Shown: piece after piece, positions 41,563 through 49,626 of the stretch
Layout of the letters: every line of letters starts with the position of its first letter
Position numbering within the stretch: position 1 is the stretch's first letter
Assembly (NCBI GenBank): GCA_900554325.1
Contig: USHA01000006.1
Coordinates: 1-49,626 of the forward strand
Direction: 5' to 3'
Length of the DNA: 49,626 nucleotides
Source of the DNA: an uncultured Collinsella sp.
Lineage (GTDB): Bacteria; Actinomycetota; Coriobacteriia; Coriobacteriales; Coriobacteriaceae
Position numbers and translations under genes: made by a program
The notes under the pieces: model-generated
What the model was told of the DNA's origin: nothing
Seen by the model: only the letters and a program-made list of their open reading frames with translations
Database searches by the model: none

Positions 41563-42561
41563 TTAGCGTGCCATCGCGTCGCGCCCGGCCTCGACCCGCT
41601 TGCGCTGTTTGGCGCGCTCCTCGCCGGTCAGACGTTCAAAGAGATGTCCGATAAGCGAGGCGAGTACCTGCTGAAACAGCGTGCCGCACATGACGGGGAA
41701 CACGACCTCGCCGGGAAAATACTGTGTGGCGATGACGGCGCCCGAAGAGATATTGCGCATGCCACAGGTAAAGCACATGGTGGTCGTCTCGCTATACGGC
41801 AGATGCAGGACACGTGCGACCAGGATGCCGATGATAAAGCCACTGATGGCGAACGCCAGGATAAAGAGGGCGACTTCCAGGCGTACCATGTTCATGTGCA
41901 GCACGTACTCGCTCATGGCGGTGGAGTTGGACGCGATGACGCCCATCATCATGAACTTGCAGGCGGGCGAAAGCGCGGGGGAGAGTTTCTCATGACCCCA
42001 GCCGCGCGTGAGTTCGTTAATGACGATACCGAGCACGGCGGGTATGGCGATCATAAAGGCCATATTCTGCATCATGCTCGGCACGTCGATCGAGACGGTG
42101 GCGCCCAGCAGGAGCTTGAGCGTAAGAGGAATCGTCACAGGTGAGATGACCGAGGACGTCAGGATGATGGTGAGCGCGAGCGGGCCGTTGCCGCCGAACA
42201 TGCTAATCCACATAAAGGCAGTGACTGCCACGGGCACGCTGTACTCGAGCACGATGCCGCAGACAAGGTTGGGGTTGGAGCCAAAGAACAGTGAGCCCAT
42301 GGCATACGCCGCGATGGGGATGAGCACGGCCGAGACAAATAACGCCAAAATCAAATGCAGCGGACGGCGGAACACCTCAGCTACCTGGTGGAAGGTGTTG
42401 CTGAGCGCACCCTGAAACGTCATAAAGGCGAAGAGCGCGGGAACGATGGGCTTGAGAACGCCGATCTGCTGGGGAAAGAGCACGCCGAGCGTTACGCAAA
42501 TCGGAACGATGACCTGCATGTGCCCTGCGAGAAACTTGCCCAGTCCAACCCATTGCTTCAT
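41563..42561 (-). CDS. Bile acid:sodium symporter family protein
   Basis: 332 residues with about ten hydrophobic segments. Family features: MQVIVPICVTLGVLFPQQIGVLKPIVPALFAFMTFQGAL at the start, GIVLEYSVPVAVTAFMWISMFGGNGPLALTIILTSSVISPVTIP, and CFTCGMRNISSGAVIATQYFP, the BASS-type unwound helix region. Bacterial members move bile acids, pantothenate or other organic acids with sodium; in a gut organism a bile acid link is possible but unproven. GGGAGTCACAAGAGTAT precedes the ATG. It ends in a basic cytoplasmic tail and is convergent with the DUF4931 gene. Confidence 0.87.
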   Translation of the reverse strand: MKQWVGLGKFLAGHMQVIVPICVTLGVLFPQQIGVLKPIVPALFAFMTFQGALSNTFHQVAEVFRRPLHLILALFVSAVLIPIAAYAMGSLFFGSNPNLVCGIVLEYSVPVAVTAFMWISMFGGNGPLALTIILTSSVISPVTIPLTLKLLLGATVSIDVPSMMQNMAFMIAIPAVLGIVINELTRGWGHEKLSPALSPACKFMMMGVIASNSTAMSEYVLHMNMVRLEVALFILAFAISGFIIGILVARVLHLPYSETTTMCFTCGMRNISSGAVIATQYFPGEVVFPVMCGTLFQQVLASLIGHLFERLTGEERAKQRKRVEAGRDAMAR

Positions 42562-42701
42562 ATACTCTTGTGACTCCCTTTGCTCGTGAACCCGTTTTGA
42601 ATGGATATGCTAGACGCTCGCATGCGTCCGTGCGGCTGAAACGTTCGATTATTTCGAGGCTATTACCGCCCTCGTTTATCGAAACCACGGCGTGCTGGAC
42701 G

Positions 42702-42728
42702 TTGTGCGTCCGCGCTGCACGGTATAAT
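42702..42728 (+). promoter_or_regulatory. Promoter of the recJ-rel region
   Basis: A perfect TATAAT at 42723-42728 with TTGTGC at 42702-42707 (15-base spacer, short but usable) lies 109 bases before the recJ start. Its leader carries a small overlapping open frame (42785-42850). Confidence 0.55.
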
Positions 42729-42784
42729 AAATCCGTTCAACAGATCTGCCTGCCGAAGCGGGCATACACAGAGGACTCATCGCT

Positions 42785-42850
42785 ATGAACCGTGAGAGGT
42801 ATCGCGGCGACCTGCCCCTATCGGGGGTGGGCGCCTATGTCATCGCTTAA
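42785..42850 (+). CDS. Possible leader peptide overlapping recJ
   Basis: A 21-residue open frame MNRERYRGDLPLSGVGAYVIA with AGAGGA nine bases before its ATG ends 14 bases inside recJ. It could serve as a translational-coupling leader that helps ribosomes reach the recJ start at 42837, which has GGGGGTGG upstream. No family is known; it is short enough to be chance. Confidence 0.35.
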   Translation: MNRERYRGDLPLSGVGAYVIA

Positions 42851-45800
42851 GACGACGCATCGCTGGGCAGTCGCTCAGCAAAACCCCGAGCTCGAAAAGG
42901 AGCTTTCGGCTGGCCTGGGCATACCAGGGTTGGTGGCGCGCATTATGGTTGCGCACGGCATTACATCCATCGAGGAAGGCCAGCTGTTTTTGACGCCTTC
43001 GCTCGATCGCGACTGGGCCGACCCACTCATTATCCCGGGCATGTCGGTCGTTGCCGACCGCATCGAGCGTGCTATTCGCAACCACGAGCACATCGCCGTC
43101 TTTGGCGATTTTGACGTTGACGGTATTACGTCGACTTGTCTGTTGACCGAGGCGCTACGTTCGTTTGGCGCCAACGTCACGCCGTTTATTCCGCATCGCT
43201 TTGACGAGGGCTACGGCCTGTCGCGTGCGGCGCTCGACCGCGTCAACGAGCTCGCCCAACCCAACCTGATCGTGACCGTCGATAACGGCATTGCCGCCAA
43301 GGAAGAGGTTTCCTATCTGGAGAGCCTGGGGATCGATTTGGTGGTCACGGACCATCACGAGCCCTCCGATCAGGTGCCGCAGGGCGTGCCCCTGACCGAC
43401 CCTAAGCTCGAGGACGAGGGTCCTTCGCGTGAGCTTGCCGGTGCCGGCGTGGCGCTCAAGCTGGTACAGGTCTTGGGCGAGCGCCTGGGCAAGCCGTCGT
43501 ATTGGCGCTCGCTGATCGAGGTTGCGGCGCTTGGTACCGTGTCCGACATGATGCCGCTCACGCCCGAGAATCGCGCACTGGTCGCCGAGGGCATCCAGCA
43601 GATGCGCGTGACCGCCCGCCCCGGCTATATCGCGCTGGCCGCGCTCGCCAAGGCCGACCTCTCTAGCATTACGGCCGATGGCCTGTCGTTTTCGCTCATT
43701 CCCCGCTTGAACGCCGCCGGCCGCATGGCCGATCCCAAGCTGGCGCTCGACCTGCTGCTTGCCCGCGATCCTATCGAGGCAAGCGCGCTGGCGGCCGAGC
43801 TCGAGGAGATCAACCGTCAGCGTCGAGAGATCGAGGCGGAGCTCACACGCGATGCCATGGCAAAGGTCGAGGAGACTTATGATGGCGGTCGCGCAATCGT
43901 CGTGGGTGGCGAGGGCTGGCACGAGGGCGTCAAGGGTATCGTGGCGAGCCGTCTTACCAACCGTTATCACGTGCCGGCGCTGCTGTTCTCGATCGAAGAC
44001 GGTATCGCTCGCGGTTCGGGCCGCTCGGTGGGTAAGGTCAACCTGTTCGACGCCGTAGAACGCTGCTCCGATCTGCTGATTCGTCGCGGCGGGCATGCGG
44101 GTGCGGTGGGCGTGACCATCGAGGCGTCCAAGCTCGACGAGTTCCGTCGTCGTCTTTCCGCCGTGCTGTCCGAGCTTCCCGCCGAGGACTTTGAGGACAC
44201 CGACGAGGTTGCCGCCACCGTCGACTTCTCCGAGCTAAATATCGAAACCATCGAGCAGATCTCCCGTCTTGAGCCGTTTGGCCAGGGCAACAAGGTGCCG
44301 CTGTTGGCGGCCGAGGGCGTGACAATGTGCGATCGCGCCGTGGTGGGCAAAACCGGCGAGCACATGCGCTTCGTGGCGACCGATGGCGCCGCGAGTGTGC
44401 CGGCCATTATGTTCCGCGTGCCGCAGATCGATAAGCTCATCAATTGCGATAGCGCCGTCGATTTGGTGTTCGAGGCCGTGGCCGAGCATTGGCAAGGTCG
44501 CGTAAAGCCCAAGCTCATGATCAAGGATGTCTTGGTCCGCGATACCACGGCACCCAGCGTTGACGACCCGGCATGTGAACTTCGCCGTGGCGTGGAGCCT
44601 GCGGACGCCGGTCTTCGTCCGGAGTCCCGCAAGCGCCAAACGCTCGCCCAGCTTTCCTATACCGAGCTGACGCGCTCGCTTATTCATAGCTTTATCGGCT
44701 CGAACCAGCCGCACCGCGCGCAGGTTGAGGCGCTCGATGCCCTGGCCGATCACCAAAGTGTCCTGGCCGTTATGGGGACGGGGCGTGGCAAGTCGCTCAT
44801 CTTCCATGTGCATGCTGCGCGCGAGGCGGTCCTTCGCGGGCGTGCGAGCATCTTTGTCTATCCGCTGCGCGCGCTCGTTGCCGACCAGGCCTATCACCTC
44901 TCGTCGACGATGGCCGCGCTCGGCATTGGCGTTGGCGTGCTGACCGGCGAGACCGTGGAAGCGGCGCGCGATGACGTGTTCGCCGGCTTGGCTTCGGGCC
45001 GCACCGGCATCGTGCTCACGACGCCCGAGTTCCTGTCCATTCACCGCGACCGCTTTGCGCGTTCGGGCCGCATCGGTTTTGTCGTCATCGATGAGGCGCA
45101 TCATGCCGGTCTTGCCAAGGGCGGCGACCGCAGTGCCTATCTCGACATGCCCGATATCCTCAAGGCCCTGGGCGACCCGGTCGTTCTGGCCACGACTGCT
45201 ACCGCAACGGCTCCGGTTGTGGCCGAGCTTGCCCGCGTGCTGCCGATTACCCGTACGGTGGTCGACGAGACGGTGCGCGAGAACTTGCAGCTCGAGGATG
45301 ACCGAGATCTTGCGAGCCGCGAGAACCGCCTGGTGTCAATCGTGGCTACGGGGGAGAAGACCGTCATCTACGTCAACTCGCGCGACCAGTCCGTGGCGCT
45401 TGCCAAGACGCTGCGCAAGCGGGTACCCGATTGCGCGACCCGCATCGCGTTCTATAACGCGGGGCTTGCGCGCTCCGATCGTCGCCGTGTCGAGGAAGCG
45501 TTTCGTGACGGAAGCCTCAGCTGCATCGTTTCGACCTCTGCCTTTGGTGAGGGCGTGAACCTGCCCGATATTCGCCATGTCGTGCTCTACCACATGCCGT
45601 TTGGCAGCATTGAGTTCAACCAGATGAGCGGACGCGCCGGTCGCGACGGCCAACCTGCCGTGATTCACTTGCTCTATTCGTCGCGTGACGCTCGCATTAA
45701 CGAGCGCCTGCTCGACTGCTACGCGCCCGAGCGCGATGAGCTCGTCACGCTCTATCGCGCGCTGCAGACCATGTGGCGCTCCAACCGCGGCAAGACCGGA

Positions 45801-46124
45801 GACGACTCGTTTAGTGCGAGCGATATCGACATCGCGCAGATGTGCCTTGCTATCGATGCCCGCACGCCGGTTGACGAGCGCTCGGTGGCAAGCGGCCTGG
45901 GAATCTTCGAAGAGCTTGGTTTCTGTCGCGTTTCGGGGTTTGACGACACCCGTCGCATCGCGATGGCAGAAAACCCCGGCCGTGTGCAATTGAGCAGGTC
46001 AATCCGCTATTTGGAGGGCTTGCGCTCGCGCATGGAGTTCTCGGCTTTCCGGAGTTGGGCGCTCGATTCGTGCGCTTCTGATATGCTAGCCAAAGTTAAC
46101 CGCCCGATCGTTCCGCGGGCCTAG
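42837..46124 (+). CDS. recJ: RecJ nuclease fused to a RecQ-like SF2 helicase
   Basis: 1095 residues, nearly twice normal RecJ. Residues 1-590 are RecJ, a 5'-3' single-strand DNA exonuclease: DFDVDG (91-96, metal site), TVDNGIAAKEEV, VTDHHEPSD (DHH at 172-174), AALGTVSDMMPL, LIPRLNAAGRMADP and RRGGHAGAVGV, then the OB-fold FGQGNKVPLLA. Residues about 610-1000 are a helicase with Walker A MGTGRGKS (646-653), FVYPLRALVADQAYHL, VVIDEAHHAG (DEAH at 752-755), ATTATATAP, and QMSGRAGRDGQPA (929 on). The end (about 1000-1095) looks like a winged helix; no RecQ zinc cysteines are visible. One chain would thus unwind DNA and degrade the 5' strand. The stop is 15 bases before rel, so they are likely co-transcribed. 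Confidence 0.93.
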   Translation: MSSLKTTHRWAVAQQNPELEKELSAGLGIPGLVARIMVAHGITSIEEGQLFLTPSLDRDWADPLIIPGMSVVADRIERAIRNHEHIAVFGDFDVDGITSTCLLTEALRSFGANVTPFIPHRFDEGYGLSRAALDRVNELAQPNLIVTVDNGIAAKEEVSYLESLGIDLVVTDHHEPSDQVPQGVPLTDPKLEDEGPSRELAGAGVALKLVQVLGERLGKPSYWRSLIEVAALGTVSDMMPLTPENRALVAEGIQQMRVTARPGYIALAALAKADLSSITADGLSFSLIPRLNAAGRMADPKLALDLLLARDPIEASALAAELEEINRQRREIEAELTRDAMAKVEETYDGGRAIVVGGEGWHEGVKGIVASRLTNRYHVPALLFSIEDGIARGSGRSVGKVNLFDAVERCSDLLIRRGGHAGAVGVTIEASKLDEFRRRLSAVLSELPAEDFEDTDEVAATVDFSELNIETIEQISRLEPFGQGNKVPLLAAEGVTMCDRAVVGKTGEHMRFVATDGAASVPAIMFRVPQIDKLINCDSAVDLVFEAVAEHWQGRVKPKLMIKDVLVRDTTAPSVDDPACELRRGVEPADAGLRPESRKRQTLAQLSYTELTRSLIHSFIGSNQPHRAQVEALDALADHQSVLAVMGTGRGKSLIFHVHAAREAVLRGRASIFVYPLRALVADQAYHLSSTMAALGIGVGVLTGETVEAARDDVFAGLASGRTGIVLTTPEFLSIHRDRFARSGRIGFVVIDEAHHAGLAKGGDRSAYLDMPDILKALGDPVVLATTATATAPVVAELARVLPITRTVVDETVRENLQLEDDRDLASRENRLVSIVATGEKTVIYVNSRDQSVALAKTLRKRVPDCATRIAFYNAGLARSDRRRVEEAFRDGSLSCIVSTSAFGEGVNLPDIRHVVLYHMPFGSIEFNQMSGRAGRDGQPAVIHLLYSSRDARINERLLDCYAPERDELVTLYRALQTMWRSNRGKTGDDSFSASDIDIAQMCLAIDARTPVDERSVASGLGIFEELGFCRVSGFDDTRRIAMAENPGRVQLSRSIRYLEGLRSRMEFSAFRSWALDSCASDMLAKVNRPIVPRA

Positions 46125-46139
46125 GGGAAGGGGACCTCG

Positions 46140-48500
46140 ATGGATGCCGCAGCCCGTACCGCCCATGATTCCACCCTCCAGCCGTTCTCGGAGATGGAGC
46201 ACTATAAGCATGCCGATGAGCTGCCGCCCGAGATTATGGCGGACAGCTATGACAAGCTGGAGCGCCTGTGCCTCAAATATATGAATGAGGTCGACTTTTC
46301 TAAGGTGGAGCAGGCCTATTGCTTTGCTGCCGAGAAGCACTGCAACCAAAAGCGCCGCTCGGGTGAGATGTACATCAACCATCCCGTCGAGGTGGCCATC
46401 ATTTTGGCCGATCTCAAGATGGACTGCGATGTGGTGTGCGCCGCGCTGCTGCACGATACCGTTGAGGATACCGAGACCTCGCTTGCCGATGTTTCCGGTC
46501 TGTTTGGCGATACGGTTGCCGAGCTCGTCGATGGCGTGACCAAGCTTACCAACATCGAAGTCGATAGCATGGACGAGAAGCAGGCGCTTACGCTGCGCAA
46601 GATGTTCCTCGCCATGTCCAAGGACATCCGCGTCATTATCGTTAAGCTTGCCGACCGCCTGCATAACATGCGTACGTTGGCGGCCCTTCGCGAGGACCGT
46701 CGCCTGTTTAAGGCTCGCGAGACCATGGACGTGTATGCGCCCCTGGCCGACCGTCTGGGCATGAGCTCCATTAAATGGGAGCTCGAGGACCTGTCCTTCT
46801 TCTACCTTGAGCCCGACGCCTACCAGCGCATCGCGCGCATGGTGGCTGAGTCGCGCGAGGTTCGCGAGCGCTATCTGGCCGAGACCATCAAGACGCTCAC
46901 CGACGAGCTCAACCGCATTGGCCTGGAAGACTTCCAGATCAACGGCCGTTCCAAGCACTATTGGTCCATCTACCAAAAGATGAAGCGCAAGGGCAAGGAG
47001 TTCTCCGAGATCTACGATCTGGTGGCGCTGCGCGTCATCACGCATTCGGTGCGCGATTGCTACTCCACGCTCGGCGCGGTGCACACACTATGGCACCCCA
47101 TGCCCGGTCGCTTTAAAGACTATATCGCCATGCCCAAGGTCAATAACTACCAGTCGCTTCACACGACGGTTATCGGCCCCACGGCCCGCCCACTCGAGAT
47201 TCAGATTCGAACCTACGAGATGCATGAGCAGGCCGAGTACGGCATTGCCGCCCACTGGCTGTATAAGAAATCGGGCGGATCGTCTGCTTCCAAGACCAAT
47301 GACGCTCAACGTTTGGACGACCAGATTAACTGGCTCAAACATTCGCTCGATTGGGCAGCGTCTGATGAGATTACCGACGCCAAGGAATACCTGCACTCGC
47401 TGAAGGTCGACCTCTTCGATCAAGAGATCTTCGTCTTTACGCCCAAGGGCGAGGTCATGGCGCTTCGTGCCGGCTCCACGCCGCTCGACTTTGCCTACGC
47501 CGTTCACACCGAGGTGGGCAATCACTGCGTCGGCGCTAAGATCAACGGCGCGGTGGCCCCACTCACGCACGAGATCAAGACGGGCGACCGCGTTGAAATC
47601 CTGACCAACAAGAGTTCCAAGCCGTCTCGTGATTGGCTCAAGATCGTTAAGACACCTTCCGCCAAGTCAAAGATCCGCCGCTATTTTGCCGCCGCGACCA
47701 GGGACGACGACGCTGCTGCCGGCCGCGATATACTGGCCAAGGACTTGCGCAAGCGCGGGTATGGCATCTCTACGCCGCGATCCACGCGTGCGCTCAACGC
47801 CGTGGCGGAGCAGTTTAACTACAAGCAGCTCGAGGACCTGTTTGCCGCCGTCGGCGCCGGCAAGGTTGCCCCGCGCGCTGTGGGTAACAAGGTCGAGCAA
47901 ATCTTGGACCCCAAGCCCGAGGAACAGCTCACCAAGGCCGAGGCTATCGCCGAGGTCGTCAAGCAGCCGGCCCGAGGCTCCAACCGCAAGCCGCAAAAGC
48001 GCGGCAATAGCGCCAGCAACGGCATTATCGTCAAGGGCGAGAGCAACAGCGGACTGCTGGTCCGTCTGGCGCATTGCTGTAATCCGGTGACAGGCGACGA
48101 TATCGTCGGCTTCATCACGCGCGGCCGTGGCGTTTCGGTGCATCGCGCCAACTGCCCCAACGTCAAGGGCCTTATGGAGCATCCCGAGCGCATGATCGAA
48201 GTGGAGTGGGACGGCACTGCCGACACCCTCTTCCAGGTCGAGATCGTGGTCGAGTGCCTGGACCGCATGGGGCTGCTCAAGGATGTCACCATTGCCATTG
48301 GCGATGCGGGCGGCAATATCCTTTCTGCCGCCACGTCGACTAACCGCGAGGGTATTGCAACCTTGCGCTTTATGGTCGAGATCTCGGACGCGAGTGGTCT
48401 GGATCCGCTGCTGGCCTCTATCAGCAGCGTTGACTCGGTCTATGACGCGCGCCGCCTGATGCCCGGCGAGGGTGGAGCCCAGCTTAAGCGCCGCGTTTAG
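46140..48500 (+). CDS. rel: Bifunctional (p)ppGpp synthetase/hydrolase Rel
   Basis: 786 residues. The N-terminal hydrolase has HHPVEVAIILADL-type helices and the HD pair LLHDTVEDTE (about 104-112) and KLADRLHNMRTLAALRED. The synthetase follows, with RSKHYWSIYQKMKRKGKEFSEIYDLVALRVI, and RFKDYIAMPKVNNYQSLHTTV: the RFKD motif (324-327) marks the bifunctional class, whereas monofunctional RelA has EFDD. The TGS domain (EIFVFTPKGEVMALRAGSTPLDFAYAVH), a helical and zinc-finger region (GLLVRLAHCCNPVTGDDIVGFITRGRGVSVHRANCPN) and a C-terminal ACT domain are all present. GGGGAAGGGGACCTCG precedes the ATG. Should respond to amino acid starvation at the ribosome. Confidence 0.96.
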   Translation: MDAAARTAHDSTLQPFSEMEHYKHADELPPEIMADSYDKLERLCLKYMNEVDFSKVEQAYCFAAEKHCNQKRRSGEMYINHPVEVAIILADLKMDCDVVCAALLHDTVEDTETSLADVSGLFGDTVAELVDGVTKLTNIEVDSMDEKQALTLRKMFLAMSKDIRVIIVKLADRLHNMRTLAALREDRRLFKARETMDVYAPLADRLGMSSIKWELEDLSFFYLEPDAYQRIARMVAESREVRERYLAETIKTLTDELNRIGLEDFQINGRSKHYWSIYQKMKRKGKEFSEIYDLVALRVITHSVRDCYSTLGAVHTLWHPMPGRFKDYIAMPKVNNYQSLHTTVIGPTARPLEIQIRTYEMHEQAEYGIAAHWLYKKSGGSSASKTNDAQRLDDQINWLKHSLDWAASDEITDAKEYLHSLKVDLFDQEIFVFTPKGEVMALRAGSTPLDFAYAVHTEVGNHCVGAKINGAVAPLTHEIKTGDRVEILTNKSSKPSRDWLKIVKTPSAKSKIRRYFAAATRDDDAAAGRDILAKDLRKRGYGISTPRSTRALNAVAEQFNYKQLEDLFAAVGAGKVAPRAVGNKVEQILDPKPEEQLTKAEAIAEVVKQPARGSNRKPQKRGNSASNGIIVKGESNSGLLVRLAHCCNPVTGDDIVGFITRGRGVSVHRANCPNVKGLMEHPERMIEVEWDGTADTLFQVEIVVECLDRMGLLKDVTIAIGDAGGNILSAATSTNREGIATLRFMVEISDASGLDPLLASISSVDSVYDARRLMPGEGGAQLKRRV

Positions 48501-48536
48501 TCGCGACGAACGTGCCACATTATCGATATTCGCTAC

Positions 48537-48564
48537 ACTCGAGGCATCGTTCGATGCCTCGAGT
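48537..48564. promoter_or_regulatory. 13-bp perfect palindrome before the hydrolase gene
   Basis: ACTCGAGGCATCG (48537-48549) and CGATGCCTCGAGT (48552-48564) are exact inverted repeats with a TT loop. It sits between the rel stop and the hydrolase ribosome site (GAGAGGAG), partly overlapping a -10-like TACACT (48534-48539). Without a T-run it suits an operator or an mRNA end of rel better than a standard terminator. Confidence 0.5.
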
Positions 48565-48584
48565 TCTATAGAGAGGAGAGGGAC

Positions 48585-49268
48585 ATGAGTGCTGTGTCCT
48601 TGGATGTAACTCCCAAGGGATCGGTCGAGATCGAGACGCTCGTAAATGGTCCCATTCAGACCAATAGCTATGCTGTTATTTCGGACAATGAGTGCGTAAT
48701 TATCGACCCCGCATGGGAAGGCGAGCGCTTGGTAGAGCATATTCGAGCCAAGCATCCCGGCGTACGCATGCTTGGCGCCGTATGCACTCACGGCCATGCC
48801 GATCATGTTGGTGGTGTTGCCGGCGTACGAACCGCTGTTGGCGAGGGCTGCCAGTATGAGCTGTGTGCTAAGGATGTGGCGGTGCCGCATGCGAACATCG
48901 AGGAACAGCGAGCTATGTGGGGCATTGAGACGCCCGACCCCGGGGAGCCGACGCGCCTACTCGCCGAGGGCGATGCTCTCGAGGTGGGCGATATCTGCCT
49001 GCAGGTGATCGAGACGCCAGGGCATACGCCGGGCGGGATTGTCTTGTTTGCTGCCACCGAGCAGGGAAGCATCGCCTTTGTTGGCGACACCCTGTTCCCG
49101 GGTAGCCACGGCCGCACCGATCTTGCCGGTGGCGACGAGGCGGCGATTCTGCGCTCGCTCTCCAAGCTCGCCCGGCTTCTCCCGCCCGATACCGTTTGCC
49201 TAACCGGCCATGGCGATTCGACCACCATGGCACGCGAGCTCATGCAGAACCCTTTCATGCAGGTGTAG
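48585..49268 (+). CDS. Metallo-beta-lactamase-fold hydrolase (glyoxalase II-like)
   Basis: 227 residues. Zinc site THGHADHVGG (H69, H71, D73, H74), later ETPGHTPGGIVLF, FVGDTLFPGSHGRTDLAGG and CLTGHGDSTTMARE, the remaining ligands, all intact. The form is that of glyoxalase II-like hydrolases acting on thioesters or related compounds; the substrate is unknown. GAGAGGAGAGGGAC precedes the ATG. Follows rel at 84 bases with the palindrome between, so it may have its own promoter. Confidence 0.88.
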   Translation: MSAVSLDVTPKGSVEIETLVNGPIQTNSYAVISDNECVIIDPAWEGERLVEHIRAKHPGVRMLGAVCTHGHADHVGGVAGVRTAVGEGCQYELCAKDVAVPHANIEEQRAMWGIETPDPGEPTRLLAEGDALEVGDICLQVIETPGHTPGGIVLFAATEQGSIAFVGDTLFPGSHGRTDLAGGDEAAILRSLSKLARLLPPDTVCLTGHGDSTTMARELMQNPFMQV

Positions 49269-49298
49269 CTTTATAGTCAGCTTCTAAAGCACGAGAAG

Positions 49299-49374
49299 CG
49301 TCCAAACGTCAAGCTATTTTTCCCCAACGGGTCGATTCCGTAGGGCAAACGGTCAAAAAAAGTCTGTTTGGACG
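49299..49374 (+). other. Inverted repeat in the fba leader region
   Basis: CGTCCAAAC (49299-49307) is repeated inverted as GTTTGGACG (49366-49374). The loop of 58 bases contains an A-rich run. It may form a leader structure, though nine-base arms so far apart can arise by chance. Confidence 0.25.
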
Positions 49375-49414
49375 ATATTCGTGAACAAACGAACGTTTAT
49401 GCTCGGGTGCGCCG

Positions 49415-49423
49415 TGGTAAAAT
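49415..49423 (+). promoter_or_regulatory. Extended -10 promoter of fba
   Basis: TGGTAAAAT is an extended -10 (TGn plus TAAAAT, 49418-49423), 40 bases before the fba start, with a strong AGGAGG ribosome site between. Confidence 0.55.
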
Positions 49424-49463
49424 CTCAGGCGTTATCGGAGCAACCTTACAGGAGGTTTCTTTT

Positions 49464-49626
49464 ATGCTCGTCAACGCAGCAGACATGCTCAAGAAGGCCG
49501 AGGCCGGCAAGTACGCTCTCGGTGCCTTCAACACCAACAACCTCGAGTGGACCCTGGCTATTCTCCAGGCCGCCGAGGAGGCCAAGTCTCCGCTGATCCT
49601 TCAGTGCACCGCCGGTGCCGCTAAGT
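49464..49626 (+). CDS. fba: Class II fructose-bisphosphate aldolase, N-terminal part (cut by window end)
   Basis: The first 54 residues: MLVNAADMLKKAEAGKYALGAFNTNNLEWTLAILQAAEEAKSPLI. This matches the start of class II (zinc) fructose-bisphosphate aldolase, including GAFNTNNLEW, the substrate-facing N-terminal loop. It splits fructose-1,6-bisphosphate to two trioses in glycolysis. CAGGAGGTTTCTTTT precedes the ATG. A related aldolase acting on tagatose-bisphosphate is the alternative. The zinc ligands lie beyond the window. Confidence 0.9.
   Translation, partial: MLVNAADMLKKAEAGKYALGAFNTNNLEWTLAILQAAEEAKSPLILQCTAGAAK

Noticed and set aside
49381..49400. SOS box before fba (GAACAAACGAAC)
   Set aside because: The two GAAC half-sites are direct, not inverted, so it is not a LexA palindrome.

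Overview
The window (about 60% GC, strong AGGAGG-type ribosome binding sites, frequent GTG starts, compact gene spacing) looks like a chromosomal segment of a gut Coriobacteriia member, most likely Collinsella. This rests on the gene repertoire and style: a ferredoxin-fused EtfA beside a lactate dehydrogenase-type flavoprotein, a bacterial Elp3, an LAQTG-type sortase signal, and RecJ fused to a RecQ-like helicase. No rRNA, tRNA, CRISPR array, integrase or insertion sequence was recognised.

Layout. 1-6.8 kb holds a tRNA-modification neighbourhood: trmB (-), a methyltransferase with the Trm9/ALKBH8 signature (-), an XRE regulator with membrane helices overlapping a DUF4097 protein (+), bacterial elp3 (+) and a spermidine-synthase-like protein (+). 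6.8-12.5 kb (-) is a three-gene operon of TerB_N/TerB_C protein, BREX-type (DUF2791) ATPase and Lhr-like SF2 helicase, preceded by a promoter whose -35 region coincides with a LexA-like palindrome. 12.5-13.3 kb is a DUF554 membrane protein. 13.4-16.6 kb (-) is a five-gene cell-surface locus of exported, membrane-anchored and LAQTG-anchored proteins of unknown function.

16.9-20.6 kb (+) encodes a complete electron-confurcating lactate dehydrogenase-like complex (FAD oxidoreductase, EtfB, ferredoxin-EtfA). An HD phosphohydrolase, AzlCD branched-chain amino acid exporter, KdgT permease, membrane-bound diguanylate cyclase, EamA transporter, single-chain purL, a CPA2 cation/proton antiporter, a FabG-like SDR and homoserine dehydrogenase follow to 34.3 kb. 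A four-copy, 62-bp-period tandem array of hairpins lies behind the antiporter.

34.5-39.9 kb (+) is the branched-chain amino acid ABC transporter livJHMGF, preceded by a collapsed remnant of a second livJ and followed by a terminator and a long palindrome. Then come cutC, a DUF4931 GalT-like protein, a bile acid:sodium symporter family protein (-), the RecJ-helicase fusion with a possible leader peptide, rel (bifunctional ppGpp synthetase/hydrolase), a metallo-beta-lactamase-fold hydrolase, and the start of class II fructose-bisphosphate aldolase, cut by the window end.

The best candidates for new biology are (i) co-occurrence of Elp3 and a Trm9-like methyltransferase, suggesting an mcm5U-type wobble pathway in a bacterium; (ii) the TerB-ATPase-helicase operon with possible SOS control; (iii) the RecJ-helicase fusion; (iv) the uncharacterised surface locus; and (v) the two families of intergenic hairpin repeats.
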